Assembly: GCF_002258315.1 (NCBI RefSeq)
Contig: NZ_NOYD01000029.1
Span: 51,844 to 115,843 of the forward strand
Direction: 5' to 3'
From: Rhodococcus sp. 06-462-5
GTDB taxonomy: Bacteria; Actinomycetota; Actinomycetes; Mycobacteriales; Mycobacteriaceae
DNA: 64,000 nt
Positions 26,330 to 37,259 of this stretch are shown in pieces (position 1 is the stretch's first letter; the number at the start of each line of letters is the position of its first letter). The notes under the pieces were generated by a model that searched no databases, had not been told where the DNA came from, and saw only the letters and a list, made by a program, of their open reading frames with translations. The position numbers and the translations under genes were made by a program.

Positions 26330-27283
26330 ATGGCCAGTAGCTCTCCGTCGATCGAGTTACCGGTCGGTGACCGCATCGTCCGCATCTCCAATCCCGATCG
26401 GGTGTATTTCCCCGAGAGCGGTGCCACCAAGCTGGATTTGGTGAACTACTACCTGAGCGTCGGCGACGGGATAGTGCGCGCGCTGCGGGAACGACCGTGC
26501 ATGATGCATCGCTTCCCCAAGGGCCTTGCAGGCGACAAGGTGCACCAGAAGCGGGTGCCCAACGGTGCGCCGCCGTGGCTCGAGACGGTGCAGGTGACGT
26601 TTCCCCGCTACAACCGCACCGCGGACGAGCTGTGCGTGACCGAACTGGCGCACGTGGCCTGGGCGGTGCAGATGTCGACCGTGGAGTTCCATCCGTGGAA
26701 CAGCCGCCGCGCCGACGTCGAGATGCCCGACGAATGGCGCATCGACCTCGATCCGATGCCCGACTGTTCCTTCGACCGGGTACGACGCGTCGCCGGGGTC
26801 GTACAGGAAGTACTGAGCGATCTCGGGGCCGTCGGTTGGCCCAAGACCTCCGGTGGACACGGTCTGCACATCTACGTGCGCATCGACCCTGCCCACGGGT
26901 TCAAGGATTTACGAAGGGCTGCACTGGCTTTCGCGCGTGAAGTGGAGCGTCGCGCACCGGACGACGTGACCACCACGTGGTGGCGCAAGGACCGCGACCC
27001 GTCGAAACTGTTCGTCGACTACAACCAGAATGCCCGCGACCACACCATCGCCAGCGCCTACTCCGTGCGCGGAAATCAGCAGGCGACGGTATCGACGCCG
27101 ATTTCGTGGGACGAGGTTGCAAGCGTCGACCCTCGCGAGTTCACGATGTTCACGGTGCCCGCCAGATTCGCCGAGTCGGGGGACCTGCACGCGGGCATCG
27201 ACGATGCGGTGTTCGCGATCGACGAGTTACTCGAATGGGCCGAGCGCGACGAGCACGAGGGTTTGACGGAGCCCGAAGAGTAG
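26330..27283 (+). CDS. Stand-alone LigD-type polymerase domain (NHEJ primase-polymerase)
   Basis: The protein has 317 residues. It corresponds to the archaeo-eukaryotic primase-like polymerase domain of LigD: N-terminal SNPDRVYFPESGATKLDLVNYY, metal-binding DLDP (with DxD), SGGHGLHIYVRI, and FVDYNQNARDHTIASAYS with the third catalytic Asp. No ligase or phosphoesterase domain follows; the gene ends at 317 residues, which is normal for the single-domain paralogs found in mycobacteria and rhodococci. It would fill in ends or gaps during repair, possibly with ribonucleotides. It starts 18 bp after the regulator. Confidence 0.9.
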   Translation: MASSSPSIELPVGDRIVRISNPDRVYFPESGATKLDLVNYYLSVGDGIVRALRERPCMMHRFPKGLAGDKVHQKRVPNGAPPWLETVQVTFPRYNRTADELCVTELAHVAWAVQMSTVEFHPWNSRRADVEMPDEWRIDLDPMPDCSFDRVRRVAGVVQEVLSDLGAVGWPKTSGGHGLHIYVRIDPAHGFKDLRRAALAFAREVERRAPDDVTTTWWRKDRDPSKLFVDYNQNARDHTIASAYSVRGNQQATVSTPISWDEVASVDPREFTMFTVPARFAESGDLHAGIDDAVFAIDELLEWAERDEHEGLTEPEE

Positions 27284-27342
27284 CCGAACTCGAAGTTTTG
27301 GACGGAAATCGGCGGAAATCCGTCCATAACTTCGAGTTCGGC
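27283..27342. repeat. Long hairpin downstream of the LigD-POL gene
   Basis: A 15-bp perfect arm (27283-27297 with 27328-27342) is followed inward by an 8-bp arm (27299-27306 with 27319-27326), leaving a 12-base loop. It begins in the stop codon of the polymerase gene. It may be a terminator serving both convergent genes; the A/T-rich inner part is unusual for this DNA. Confidence 0.65.
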
Positions 27343-27344
27343 GA

Positions 27345-27410
27345 GGCAGGAGTGGAGCCGGCGGAACGACCCAGTTGGGCAGGAGTGGAGCCGGCGGAAC
27401 GACCCAGTTG
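27345..27410. repeat. Two exact tandem copies of a 33-bp unit
   Basis: The unit beginning GGCAGGAGTGGAGCCGGCGG occupies 27345-27377 and is repeated exactly at 27378-27410. A related sequence with a one-base indel occurs at 32542-32568, inside the asparaginase gene. It sits between the LigD-POL and argG stops. With only two abutting copies and no spacers it is not a CRISPR. Confidence 0.85.
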
Positions 27411-27418
27411 CGCAGAGA

Positions 27419-29545
<2,127 letters not shown>

Positions 29546-29561
<16 letters not shown>

Positions 29562-29625
29562 GAACGTGATCCTAGCGTGGGGTTGACCGATGAGGTGTTC
29601 TCCGCCACACTCTACCTGTCAGACA
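29546..29625. promoter_or_regulatory. Pair of TGTCNGACA motifs, candidate FadR-type operators
   Basis: TGTCCGACA (29546-29554) lies inside the first codons of the regulator and TGTCAGACA (29617-29625) lies 37 bp before the aspA start. They are 71 bp apart, and the second is followed by two further GACA copies. Two identical half-site pairs flanking a divergent spacer suit autoregulation plus control of the aspA operon. Confidence 0.5.
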
Positions 29626-29661
29626 GCCGGACAGCTGGACACCCTCACATAGGAGAACACC

Positions 29662-31101
29662 GTGACCGATACCCGCATCGAGAAGGATCTTCTCGGGGAA
29701 CGTGAAATCCCGTCGAGCGTGTATTGGGGAATCCATACCCTCCGCGCCCTCGAGAACTTCCCCATCACCGGGCGTCCGATCTCCACCAATGCGCACCTCG
29801 TTCGCGGACTCGCGGCGGTGAAGTGGGCAGCTGCGTCGGCCAATCAGGATCTCGGAATTCTCGACGCCACCCGCGGGGAAGCGATTCGCACGGCGTGCCA
29901 GGAAATTCTCGACGGCCAGTGGCACGAGGAGTTCGTCGTCGACGTCATCCAGGGCGGCGCGGGCACCTCGACCAACATGAACGCCAACGAGGTCATCGCC
30001 AACCGCGCGCTGGAAATCCTCGGGCACGCACACGGCGAGTACAGCTTTCTGCACCCCAACGAGCACGTGAACGCCTCGCAGTCCACCAACGACGTGTACC
30101 CGACGTCGGTCAACATCGCGACCATCTTTGCCGTCCACGAGCTCATCGCCTCGATGAAGGTGCTGCGAGACTCGTTCGGCCGCAAAGCGAGCGAGTTCGC
30201 GACCGTGGTCAAGATGGGCCGCACGCAGCTGCAGGACGCGGTGCCGATGACGCTCGGTCAGGAATTCGGTACCTACGCCATCATGATCGACGAGGACTGC
30301 TCGCGACTCGAAGAAGCAGCGCTGCTGGTGCACGAGATCAACCTCGGAGCCACCGCCATCGGTACCGGACTCAACGCCCCCGCCGGCTACACCGAATCGG
30401 CCGTCGCGCATCTGCGGACCATCACCGGCCTGCCGCTGGTGACTGCGACCGACCTGATCGAGGCAACGCAGGACGTCGGTCAGTTCGTGCACCTGTCCGG
30501 TGTACTCAAGCGTGTTGCAGTCAAACTGTCGAAGATCTGCAACGACCTCCGGCTGCTGTCGTCCGGCCCGCGGGCGGGCTTCAACGAGATCAATCTGCCT
30601 CCGATGCAGGCCGGTTCGTCGATCATGCCCGGCAAGGTCAATCCCGTCATCCCCGAGGTGCTCAACCAGGTCGCCTACGAGGTGATCGGCCACGACGTCA
30701 CGATCACGATGGCGGCCGAGGCAGGGCAATTGCAGCTCAACGCATTCGAGCCGATCATCGTCAAATCCCTGTCCGACGGCATGGCGCATCTGAGTGCCGC
30801 GTGCCGAACCGTCGCGCATCGATGCGTCGACGGCATCACCGCCAACGTTGACCTGCTGCGCGAGCGCGTCGAGAACTCCATCGGCCTGATCACCGCGCTG
30901 AGCCCGTATCTCGGATACGTGGAATCGACTGCGATTGCGCAGGAAGCGTTGGTCAGTGGCCGCAACGTCGTCGACCTCGTCCTCGAGAAGGGGTTGCTGG
31001 CCCGAGACGAGCTGGATCGACTCCTGAGCCCCGAGCATCTCGCGAATCTGCGCGTGGCCCCCGTCGAGCATGCAGATGCTCCCGAAACGTCGACGAGGTA
31101 A
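29662..31101 (+). CDS. aspA: Aspartate ammonia-lyase (aspartase)
   Basis: The protein has 479 residues from GTG 29662, with AGGAG six bases upstream. It deaminates L-aspartate to fumarate and ammonia. The fumarase/aspartase superfamily signature [11 protein letters not shown] is intact, as are the upstream THE/N-type region [15 protein letters not shown] and the catalytic-loop area. N-terminal [20 protein letters not shown] is aspartase-like rather than fumarase-like. It is the first gene of an operon with an asparagine permease and an asparaginase, so the pathway runs asparagine to aspartate to fumarate. Confidence 0.92.
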   Translation: MTDTRIEKDLLGEREIPSSVYWGIHTLRALENFPITGRPISTNAHLVRGLAAVKWAAASANQDLGILDATRGEAIRTACQEILDGQWHEEFVVDVIQGGAGTSTNMNANEVIANRALEILGHAHGEYSFLHPNEHVNASQSTNDVYPTSVNIATIFAVHELIASMKVLRDSFGRKASEFATVVKMGRTQLQDAVPMTLGQEFGTYAIMIDEDCSRLEEAALLVHEINLGATAIGTGLNAPAGYTESAVAHLRTITGLPLVTATDLIEATQDVGQFVHLSGVLKRVAVKLSKICNDLRLLSSGPRAGFNEINLPPMQAGSSIMPGKVNPVIPEVLNQVAYEVIGHDVTITMAAEAGQLQLNAFEPIIVKSLSDGMAHLSAACRTVAHRCVDGITANVDLLRERVENSIGLITALSPYLGYVESTAIAQEALVSGRNVVDLVLEKGLLARDELDRLLSPEHLANLRVAPVEHADAPETSTR

Positions 31102-31105
31102 TCCG

Positions 31106-32545
31106 ATGACCACAGAGAATCGGAGTGTCGATACCCGCAAGGCCTTCACCGAAGCAGACCCGGGTTATCGAAAAGAGCTGGCTCCGCGCCAGATTCAGAT
31201 GATCGCCATCGGCGGTGCGATCGGAACCGGGTTGTTCATGGGTGCGGGCGGACGACTGCGCGATGCCGGGCCTGCCCTGGTTCTGGTGTACGCGCTGTGC
31301 GGATTCTTCGCCTTCCTGATCCTGCGCGCACTGGGCGAACTGGTGATGCACCGGCCGACCTCGGGATCGTTCGTCTCGTACTCGCGCGAATTCTTCGGCG
31401 AGAAGGTCGCTTTCGCGGCCGGTTGGCTGTACTGGATGAACTGGGCGATGACGGCGGTGGTCGACGTGACGGCCGTGGCGTTGTACATGAACTTCTTCAA
31501 GAAGTACTGGGCCCCGCTCGGCGACATCGACCAGTGGGTGTTCGCACTCGCGGGCCTGCTGCTCGTCCTCGGGTTGAACCTGGTGTCGGTGAAAGTGTTC
31601 GGTGAGCTGGAATTCTGGTTCGCGCTCATCAAAGTCGTTGCGCTGGTGACGTTCCTGCTGATCGGTACCTACTTCGTCATCTTCGGAACGCCCATCGACG
31701 GCCAGGAGCCGGGGCTGAGTGTGCTGACCGACAACGGGGGACTGATCCCCAACGGTCTGCTGCCTGCCATCGTGGTGATCCAGGGTGTGGTGTTCGCCTA
31801 CGCCTCGATCGAGCTGGTCGGCACCGCGGCCGGGGAGACGCAGAATCCCGAGAAGGTGATACCGAAGGCGATCAATACCGTCATCATCCGAATCGTCGTA
31901 TTCTACGTCGGCTCGGTGCTGCTGCTCTCCTTGTTGTTGCCGTACACCAGTTATCAGGCCGGCGAGAGTCCGTTCGTCACGTTCTTCGGAGCCATCGACG
32001 TCGAGGGCGCGGACGCCATCATGAACCTCGTCGTCCTGACGGCGGCACTGTCCTCGCTCAACGCAGGTCTGTATTCCACCGGACGCATCCTGCACTCGAT
32101 GGCGGTCGCCGGCTCGGCACCGAAATTCGCTGCGAAAATGAACAAATCGGGTGTGCCGTACGGCGGCATCGCACTGACGTCGGTGGTGACGCTGCTCGGC
32201 GTCGTGCTCAATGCAGTCGTACCGGCGCAGGCCTTCGAGATCGTGCTCAACCTGGCCGCTCTCGGCATCATCAGCGCGTGGGCCGTCATCGTGGCGTGTC
32301 AGCTCAAGTTCTGGTCGCTGTCCAAGACCGGTGCGGTCACTCGACCTGCGTTCAAGCTCTTCGGTGCCCCGTACACCGGATACGCAACGCTAGGCTTCCT
32401 GGCGTGTGTACTCGTGCTGATGGCCTTCGACAAACCGGTCGGTACCTGGACGGTGGCTTCGATCCTGCTCATCGCGCCCATGCTGATCGGTGGATGGTTC
32501 CTGTGCCGCAAGCGAATTCGAGAGGTGGCGGCGCGCAGTGACTGA
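31106..32545 (+). CDS. ansP: Amino acid permease, probable L-asparagine permease
   Basis: The protein has 479 residues from ATG 31106, four bases after the aspA stop, with GAGG upstream. It is an APC transporter with twelve predicted helices and the first-helix motif [17 protein letters not shown]. The location between aspartase and asparaginase genes strongly supports asparagine (or aspartate) as substrate. It is a close paralog of the permease at 16071-17552. Its 3' end overlaps the asparaginase start by eight bases. Confidence 0.88.
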   Translation: MTTENRSVDTRKAFTEADPGYRKELAPRQIQMIAIGGAIGTGLFMGAGGRLRDAGPALVLVYALCGFFAFLILRALGELVMHRPTSGSFVSYSREFFGEKVAFAAGWLYWMNWAMTAVVDVTAVALYMNFFKKYWAPLGDIDQWVFALAGLLLVLGLNLVSVKVFGELEFWFALIKVVALVTFLLIGTYFVIFGTPIDGQEPGLSVLTDNGGLIPNGLLPAIVVIQGVVFAYASIELVGTAAGETQNPEKVIPKAINTVIIRIVVFYVGSVLLLSLLLPYTSYQAGESPFVTFFGAIDVEGADAIMNLVVLTAALSSLNAGLYSTGRILHSMAVAGSAPKFAAKMNKSGVPYGGIALTSVVTLLGVVLNAVVPAQAFEIVLNLAALGIISAWAVIVACQLKFWSLSKTGAVTRPAFKLFGAPYTGYATLGFLACVLVLMAFDKPVGTWTVASILLIAPMLIGGWFLCRKRIREVAARSD

Positions 32546-33458
32546 GGAGTGGAGCCTGCAGGAACGACCCGATAGAACTGACCATGTCGCATTGCTGACC
32601 ACCGGCGGGACGATTGCCAGCAGTCGCGACGAACACGGGGTGTCTCGTCCGGTGGCCGGCCTCGGGATCGATGTCGACGGTGTTCGGGTGCGCGAGGTGA
32701 TGTCGAAGGACAGCTCTGCCCTGGACTTCGCGGATCTCGACACCATTCGCACGGCGGTCGTCGACGCGCTCGCCGAGGACGGCTGCGTCGGAGTCGTGGT
32801 GCTGCACGGGACGGACACCATGGAGGAGTCGGCGCTCTACGTCGATCTGTTCCACGACGACGATCGCCCAGTGGTGTTCACCGGTGCGCAGCGCACGGCC
32901 GATCATTCCGATCCGGACGGCCCCGGCAACATTGCTGCAGCAGTAGCTGCGGCGCAGTCCCAGCGTGGTGTGGTGATTGCCTTCGGTGGACGGTTGCTGC
33001 CCGCGCGCGGTGCGATCAAGAAGCACACCTCCGAGCTCGACGCGTTCCGGTCTGCCGCGCTGCCGCGACCGAAACCGTTGCAGTGGAAGCCCGTTGCCGG
33101 GATTCGGGTCGATATCGTCGCCCTGTATCCCGGGGCCGACGGCCTGCAGATCGATGCGTGCCTTCAGGCCGGGGCGTCGGGCATCGTGCTTCAGGCGCTG
33201 GGCTCGGGCAACACCAACGCCCGCGTCGTGCATGCGGTGAAAGAAGCAGTGGCTGCCGGGGTGCACGTGGTCGTCACGACGCGGGTGCCGTTCGGTGAGA
33301 CCTCGCCGACGTACGGCGGCGGCGGGGGTGGTCACGATCTGGTCGATGCGGGTGCGGTGTTCTCGCGGGAACTGCGAGCGGGGCAGGCACGCATCCAGTT
33401 GGCGGCGCTGGTCGCCACCGGAGCAAGTGACGTGGTTGTCCACAATTCCTTCGCATAG
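32538..33458 (+). CDS. ansA: Asparaginase
   Basis: The protein has 306 residues from GTG 32538, overlapping the permease stop. It hydrolyses L-asparagine to aspartate and ammonia. The two family motifs are present: [11 protein letters not shown] (T22/T25 region) and [13 protein letters not shown] (T92-D93), plus [16 protein letters not shown]. No signal peptide, so it should be cytoplasmic, acting on imported asparagine. The first ~15 residues ([14 protein letters not shown]) precede the fold and are encoded by a sequence related to the 33-bp repeat at 27345. The true start might therefore be further in. Confidence 0.9.
   Translation: MTEEWSLQERPDRTDHVALLTTGGTIASSRDEHGVSRPVAGLGIDVDGVRVREVMSKDSSALDFADLDTIRTAVVDALAEDGCVGVVVLHGTDTMEESALYVDLFHDDDRPVVFTGAQRTADHSDPDGPGNIAAAVAAAQSQRGVVIAFGGRLLPARGAIKKHTSELDAFRSAALPRPKPLQWKPVAGIRVDIVALYPGADGLQIDACLQAGASGIVLQALGSGNTNARVVHAVKEAVAAGVHVVVTTRVPFGETSPTYGGGGGGHDLVDAGAVFSRELRAGQARIQLAALVATGASDVVVHNSFA
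32542..32568. repeat. Third copy of the 27.3-kb repeat, inside the asparaginase 5' end
   Basis: AGGAGTGGAGCC, then a one-base-longer version of GGCGGAACGACCC, matches the core of the 33-bp tandem unit. It spans the permease stop/asparaginase start overlap and encodes the non-conserved asparaginase N-terminus. Confidence 0.6.
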
Positions 33459-33512
33459 GCGGGAAACCGTCTGCGGAGGCAAATAGTGGACACTGAGCGC
33501 ACCACCCGCGAG

Positions 33513-34319
33513 CTAGAGCTCCGACTCGCCCCAGGTCTCGACGCGTAGTTCGTCGCCGACGGTCACCGTGCCGTTCTGCAGCACGGAGAACTTCGAGCCG
33601 AAGGCGACGCCCTTCTGTCGACCGCGGCGGTAGTCGCCGAGTGTGCGCAGCGGTTCGGGGCCGGTGCGCTCACCGGTGGTCTGCTCCACGGTGGTGACGG
33701 CGCAGCGGATGGCGAGTTTGCTGTACGCGAGGCGGGTGGAGCCGATGGTCACGTCCCGCACCTCGTCTTCCCGGTGTGGGGTGTCCCAGCCGTCGACGAC
33801 GATGTTGGGGCGAAAGCGATCCATCGGCAGCGGTACGTCGAGGCGAGAATTGAGACCGGCCAGAGTGGCCGTCGAGAGGATGTGCACCGCCGAGCTGTCT
33901 GCGAATTGTGCTGAACCGGGAGAGATTCCGTCGGTGACGCGGCCGAGGTCGCGTGGTGCGGCGACGAGCCTCGACGTTTCTCCGATCACCTCGGTGAGCC
34001 AGACGGCCACCTCGTCGCCCTGATCGATTCCGCGCATCGGGCTACGGAACATCGTGATGTCGCGAGCCTCGGAGTCCCGATCCACCGGCACGGTCACCGA
34101 ACCGGTCGACGCGTGTGCGAGAGTCAGCGACCCGTCCGTCACCGAGCATCGGACGACCGCGAGAACGGGGTCCGTGCGTTGACTGCGGAAAGCACCGTCC
34201 GCATCGACGATCATGAATGCCCGATCGTGTTCGAGGCCGGTAGCGCTCACCTGAGCCGAATGCAGCGTCGAGCCTGCACATCCCTTGACGGGGTAGGTCA
34301 CCAGAGACGACACGCGCAC
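33513..34319 (-). CDS. MOSC domain-containing protein
   Basis: The protein has 268 residues from GTG 34319 (GTG 34313 is also possible). It has the MOSC_N beta-barrel domain (VSSLVTYPVKGCAGSTL, then GLEHDRAFMIVD) followed by a MOSC domain with FRPNIVVDGWDTPHRED and the conserved Cys in LAIRCAVTTVEQTTGER, the molybdenum-cofactor ligand in mARC-type reductases. It likely binds Mo cofactor and reduces N-hydroxylated compounds, or acts in sulfur/Mo transfer. It is divergent from the nicotinamidase gene with a spacer of only 21 bp, so the starts are close. Confidence 0.85.
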   Translation of the reverse strand: MRVSSLVTYPVKGCAGSTLHSAQVSATGLEHDRAFMIVDADGAFRSQRTDPVLAVVRCSVTDGSLTLAHASTGSVTVPVDRDSEARDITMFRSPMRGIDQGDEVAVWLTEVIGETSRLVAAPRDLGRVTDGISPGSAQFADSSAVHILSTATLAGLNSRLDVPLPMDRFRPNIVVDGWDTPHREDEVRDVTIGSTRLAYSKLAIRCAVTTVEQTTGERTGPEPLRTLGDYRRGRQKGVAFGSKFSVLQNGTVTVGDELRVETWGESEL

Positions 34320-34340
34320 CCGTCGAGGATACTGGGATCC

Positions 34341-34913
34341 ATGACTCGTGCTCTGTTGGTAGTGGATGTGCAGAACGACTTCACCGAGGGCGGCGCGCTT
34401 GCGGTGACCGGCGGCGCGGAGGTCGCGCGCCGGATCAGCGCGTACCTCGCGCGCCACGGGGACGAGTACGACCTCGTGGTGTCCTCGCGCGATTGGCACG
34501 ACGCGGAAGGCGACAACGGTGGACACTTCGCCACCGACGCCGCCCCGGATTTCGTCACCACGTGGCCGGTGCATTGCGTCGCGGGCACCGTCGGTGCCGA
34601 GTATCACCCCGATTACGCGACCGGTTCCGTGGACGTGCACGTCTACAAGGGGCAGGGCAAGCCGTCGTACTCGGCGTTCGAGGGTGTCACCGAGGACGGG
34701 ACAACCCTCGCCGAAATACTCACCGCCAACGAGGTCTCCGACATCGACGTCGTCGGACTTGCGACCGACTACTGCGTTCTGGCTTCGGCGAAAGACGCTG
34801 TGGCCGAGAAGCTCGACGTCCGTGTTCTCACCGACCTCGTCGCGGGAGTAGCACCGGAGTCATCTGCCGCTGCCCTCGAGGATCTGCGGGCATCCGGCGC
34901 TTCGGTGGTCTAA
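34341..34913 (+). CDS. pncA: Nicotinamidase / isochorismatase-like hydrolase
   Basis: The protein has 190 residues from ATG 34341. It hydrolyses nicotinamide to nicotinate in NAD recycling. The catalytic triad residues are visible: D9 in LLVVDVQNDF, Lys in VHVYKGQGKPSYSAF and Cys in GLATDYCVLA. Metal-binding Asp/His occur in SSRDWHDAEGDNGGHF, which is typical of true PncA rather than other isochorismatase-fold proteins. The open frame extends upstream into the MOSC gene, but without similarity. Its stop overlaps the convergent cupin stop. Confidence 0.9.
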   Translation: MTRALLVVDVQNDFTEGGALAVTGGAEVARRISAYLARHGDEYDLVVSSRDWHDAEGDNGGHFATDAAPDFVTTWPVHCVAGTVGAEYHPDYATGSVDVHVYKGQGKPSYSAFEGVTEDGTTLAEILTANEVSDIDVVGLATDYCVLASAKDAVAEKLDVRVLTDLVAGVAPESSAAALEDLRASGASVV

Positions 34914-35245
34914 GCGGAGGTGACCACCGTCGTCAGTAGAACAGCTGCGTCGGTCGTGGCCCGGAGCGAGTGCGGTGCATCGGGAACGACCAACAGATCG
35001 CCGGTCATCCCGCTCCAGACGTCGCTGCCGCTGACCAGCTCGATCCGGCCGGACAGAACGTGAACGGTGGCCTCACCAGGGTTCGTGTGCTCGGACAGTT
35101 CGGAACCGGCAGCAAGTGCGATGAGGGTCTGCCGGAGAGCATGCTCGTGGCCCCCGTACACCGCCGACGCCGCCCGGCGCGACGACGCCGAGGTGGCCTT
35201 GGCCATCAGCTCGCGCGTGAGGGCGTCGAGCGAGATCTTGTTCAC
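34910..35245 (-). CDS. Cupin domain protein
   Basis: The protein has 111 residues from GTG 35245, which overlaps the flavohemoglobin stop (GTGA). It is a single small beta barrel: SELSEHTNPGEATVHVLSGRIELVSG, then GDLLVVPDAPHSLRATTDAAVLLTTV. One His and a Glu of the first cupin motif and His of the second are present. It is translationally coupled to hmp, so it probably acts in nitrosative or oxidative stress. The exact chemistry is unknown. Confidence 0.8.
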   Translation of the reverse strand: MNKISLDALTRELMAKATSASSRRAASAVYGGHEHALRQTLIALAAGSELSEHTNPGEATVHVLSGRIELVSGSDVWSGMTGDLLVVPDAPHSLRATTDAAVLLTTVVTSA

Positions 35246-36483
35246 CCGGTCACCGTGACGGGAGACCACAGGTCCGGCCCGAACACCTCGTAGGAGATTC
35301 GCTCCGAAGGCACACCACGCTGGAGGGCCGCGAGGCGGACGGCGCGCAAGAACGGCAACGGTCCGCAGCTGAGCACGTGGGTGTCCGCGGTGAAGGCGAG
35401 CCGATCGAAATCCATCGATCCGGTGAACGACGTCGAATCGTCCGCGTCGACGGTCTGGTACCAGGCGTGATCGACGACGTGGTCGAGTGCCTCGGTCGCG
35501 GTGGCGATCGCCTCTCGCAATGCGTGGTCGGCGCGGCTGCGGTCCGCGTGGGCCAGTATCAGTTTTCGGGCGGGCTGAGTTCGGGCGAGATGCTCGACGA
35601 GCGGCAGCACGGTGGTGATTCCGGCACCGGCCGTGGCGATCAGCAGCGGTCCGTCGCCGATGGGCACTCCGAAATCACCTGCAGGACTGCTCACTTCGAG
35701 AATGTTGCCGACGCCGACGGCCTCCTGGAGGTGTGTCGAGACCTGTCCGGGTGGACCGTTGCGTACCTGCGCCACGGTGATCTGGAGGCGGGTATCGGAG
35801 GCGATGGACGAGACGCTGTACTGACGCGGCTGCCGAGTGCCGTCGGCGAGGTCGACGAACACGGTGACGTACTGGCCGGCCTCGAGCGTGGGAAGGGGAG
35901 CGCCGTCCGCGGGTTCGAGGACGAGCGAGACCGCGCCTGGGCTTTCCTGCGTCCGCCGCACGACGCGGTACGGGCGCAGCGGATTGTGGGGGTCGATGTC
36001 CGCCGCTGCGTACAGTCGCGCTTCGGTGGCGATGAGCTGCGTGGCGAACAGCCAGTAGACCTCGTCCCACGCGGCGGCGACGGCGGGAGTGACGGCAGCG
36101 CCGAGGATGTCGGCCACGGCACCGAGCAGGTGTCGGCCGACGAGGGTGTACTGCTCCGGGGTGATGCCGAGCGTGATGTGCTTGCCGGCGATGCGGCGCA
36201 ACACCGGCTCGAACGACGGTGCGTCCGGGTCGATCAGCTGTACGGCGTAGCCGACCACCGATGCGGCCAATGCCCGACTCTGCTCTCCGGTTTCCTGATT
36301 CGCGCGATTGAACAGACGCCACAGCTCGGGCCGTTCGCCGAGCATCGTTTCGTAGAAGCGGGCGCTGATCGTTTCGGAGTGTTCCGCCACCACACCGGCC
36401 GTGGCGCGGACGACGGCCTCGGCGGCGGGAGACAGAACGGGATGGGCGGCGGGCACGGGACGTGCGGGTGCGGTCAGGGTCAC
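35242..36483 (-). CDS. hmp: Flavohemoglobin (NO dioxygenase)
   Basis: The protein has 413 residues from GTG 36483. It oxidises nitric oxide to nitrate using O2 and NAD(P)H. The globin domain (1-~155) has the proximal His in IAGKHITLGITPEQY and the helix-E region EQSRALAASVVGYA. The reductase part has the FAD motif RQYSVSS (~220), the NAD-binding GAGITTVLPLVEHLA and a C-terminal SCGPLPFLRAV and YEVFGP. Length and domain order are standard. A cupin gene is coupled downstream. A DosR-like palindrome and a TAATAG -10 lie just upstream. Confidence 0.92.
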   Translation of the reverse strand: MTLTAPARPVPAAHPVLSPAAEAVVRATAGVVAEHSETISARFYETMLGERPELWRLFNRANQETGEQSRALAASVVGYAVQLIDPDAPSFEPVLRRIAGKHITLGITPEQYTLVGRHLLGAVADILGAAVTPAVAAAWDEVYWLFATQLIATEARLYAAADIDPHNPLRPYRVVRRTQESPGAVSLVLEPADGAPLPTLEAGQYVTVFVDLADGTRQPRQYSVSSIASDTRLQITVAQVRNGPPGQVSTHLQEAVGVGNILEVSSPAGDFGVPIGDGPLLIATAGAGITTVLPLVEHLARTQPARKLILAHADRSRADHALREAIATATEALDHVVDHAWYQTVDADDSTSFTGSMDFDRLAFTADTHVLSCGPLPFLRAVRLAALQRGVPSERISYEVFGPDLWSPVTVTG

Positions 36484-36520
36484 GCCGCAATCCTGTCCGC
36501 TGTGGGGCCGCGAAAGCAGC

Positions 36521-36556
36521 CTATTACGTCCTTACCCAGAGGGACCTTCGTCCCTC
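36521..36556 (-). promoter_or_regulatory. DosR/DevR-like box and -10 element upstream of hmp
   Basis: GAGGGAC (36539-36545), CTTC and GTCCCTC (36550-36556) form a perfect palindrome with the GGGAC-N4-GTCCC spacing of the mycobacterial dormancy-regulator site. On the minus strand a TAATAG -10 candidate (36526-36521) is placed so that the box covers the -35 position, as at DosR-activated promoters. A hairpin terminator of the upstream gene is the alternative. Confidence 0.5.
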
Positions 36557-36596
36557 CGGCTGGGGATACCGCGTCGACGAACTACGTGTCGGTGGA

Positions 36597-37199
36597 TCAG
36601 GCGTCGATCGTCGTGGTGATCGAGGTCACCGACGGTGCCGCCGGGGTGCTGCCGAAGCCGAACGTCACCGGGGGAGTGACGGGGGTGAGCGATCCGAGGT
36701 CCTCGCCCTGCCACGATGCCGAGACATCGGTGACGCGATGTTGGTGGCGCGCACCGTAGTACTCGCGTCGGTCGTTGCCCGCGCTGCCGCGGGTGCGGAC
36801 TCCGCGCAGTATCACTCGTGCGATGGGGTCGCTGATCGCGCAGAACCACGGTGCCGTCGAGACCGCGTCGGGAACCAGGCTCAAGGCTCTTCCCAGGACG
36901 GTCGGTCCGGCGACTCGGATTCTCACGGATAGATCACCCGCTGTCACCGATCGCCAACCGTCCGGTTCCACGGCGAACGTCACCGGGACCAGTTCGGTGT
37001 CGTCGAAGGTGTATGTGGCGGTGACGAATTCGCGTACGTGCTCGTCGGGGGCGAGCAGCAGGCGTCGCCCGTCGGCGAATTGGATCATGACGTCGGTGAA
37101 TTCTCCGAGCGGCGATCGCGTCCAATGTCCGACGACGATGCGCACACCGGACGTTGTACCTACCCCGTAGATCTCACCGTGAAACCGTGATCTGGTCAT
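36597..37199 (-). CDS. Conserved hypothetical protein, function unknown
   Basis: The protein has 200 residues. The first ~125 residues look like a beta-rich globular domain (RFHGEIYGVGTTSGVRIVVG, FTDVMIQFADGRRLLLAP, LVPVTFAVEPDGWRSV, DLSVRIRVAGPT), then a segment with WFCAISDPIARVILRGVRTRG and a Pro/Thr/Ser-rich tail. There is no signal peptide, membrane segment or enzyme motif I recognise. The surface resembles actinobacterial proteins of unknown function with an OB- or lipocalin-like strand pattern. It is divergent from zwf with a 60-bp spacer. Confidence 0.7.
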   Translation of the reverse strand: MTRSRFHGEIYGVGTTSGVRIVVGHWTRSPLGEFTDVMIQFADGRRLLLAPDEHVREFVTATYTFDDTELVPVTFAVEPDGWRSVTAGDLSVRIRVAGPTVLGRALSLVPDAVSTAPWFCAISDPIARVILRGVRTRGSAGNDRREYYGARHQHRVTDVSASWQGEDLGSLTPVTPPVTFGFGSTPAAPSVTSITTTIDA

Positions 37200-37259
37200 C
37201 GTGCACCCTCACTCGTCGACACTGTGCGCTCCCAAACTGTGCGGTGCATAGTGGAGGTC

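Noticed and set aside
27345..27410. Possible start of a CRISPR array
   Set aside because: Only two copies, directly abutting with no spacer, and no cas genes.
29572..31149. 525-codon minus-strand frame opposite aspA
   Set aside because: Antisense shadow; no motif, and it would cross the divergent control region.
36597..37199. Assignment of the 200-residue protein to acetoacetate decarboxylase-like folds
   Set aside because: The strand pattern is vaguely similar but no catalytic Lys context could be found, so it is left as unknown.
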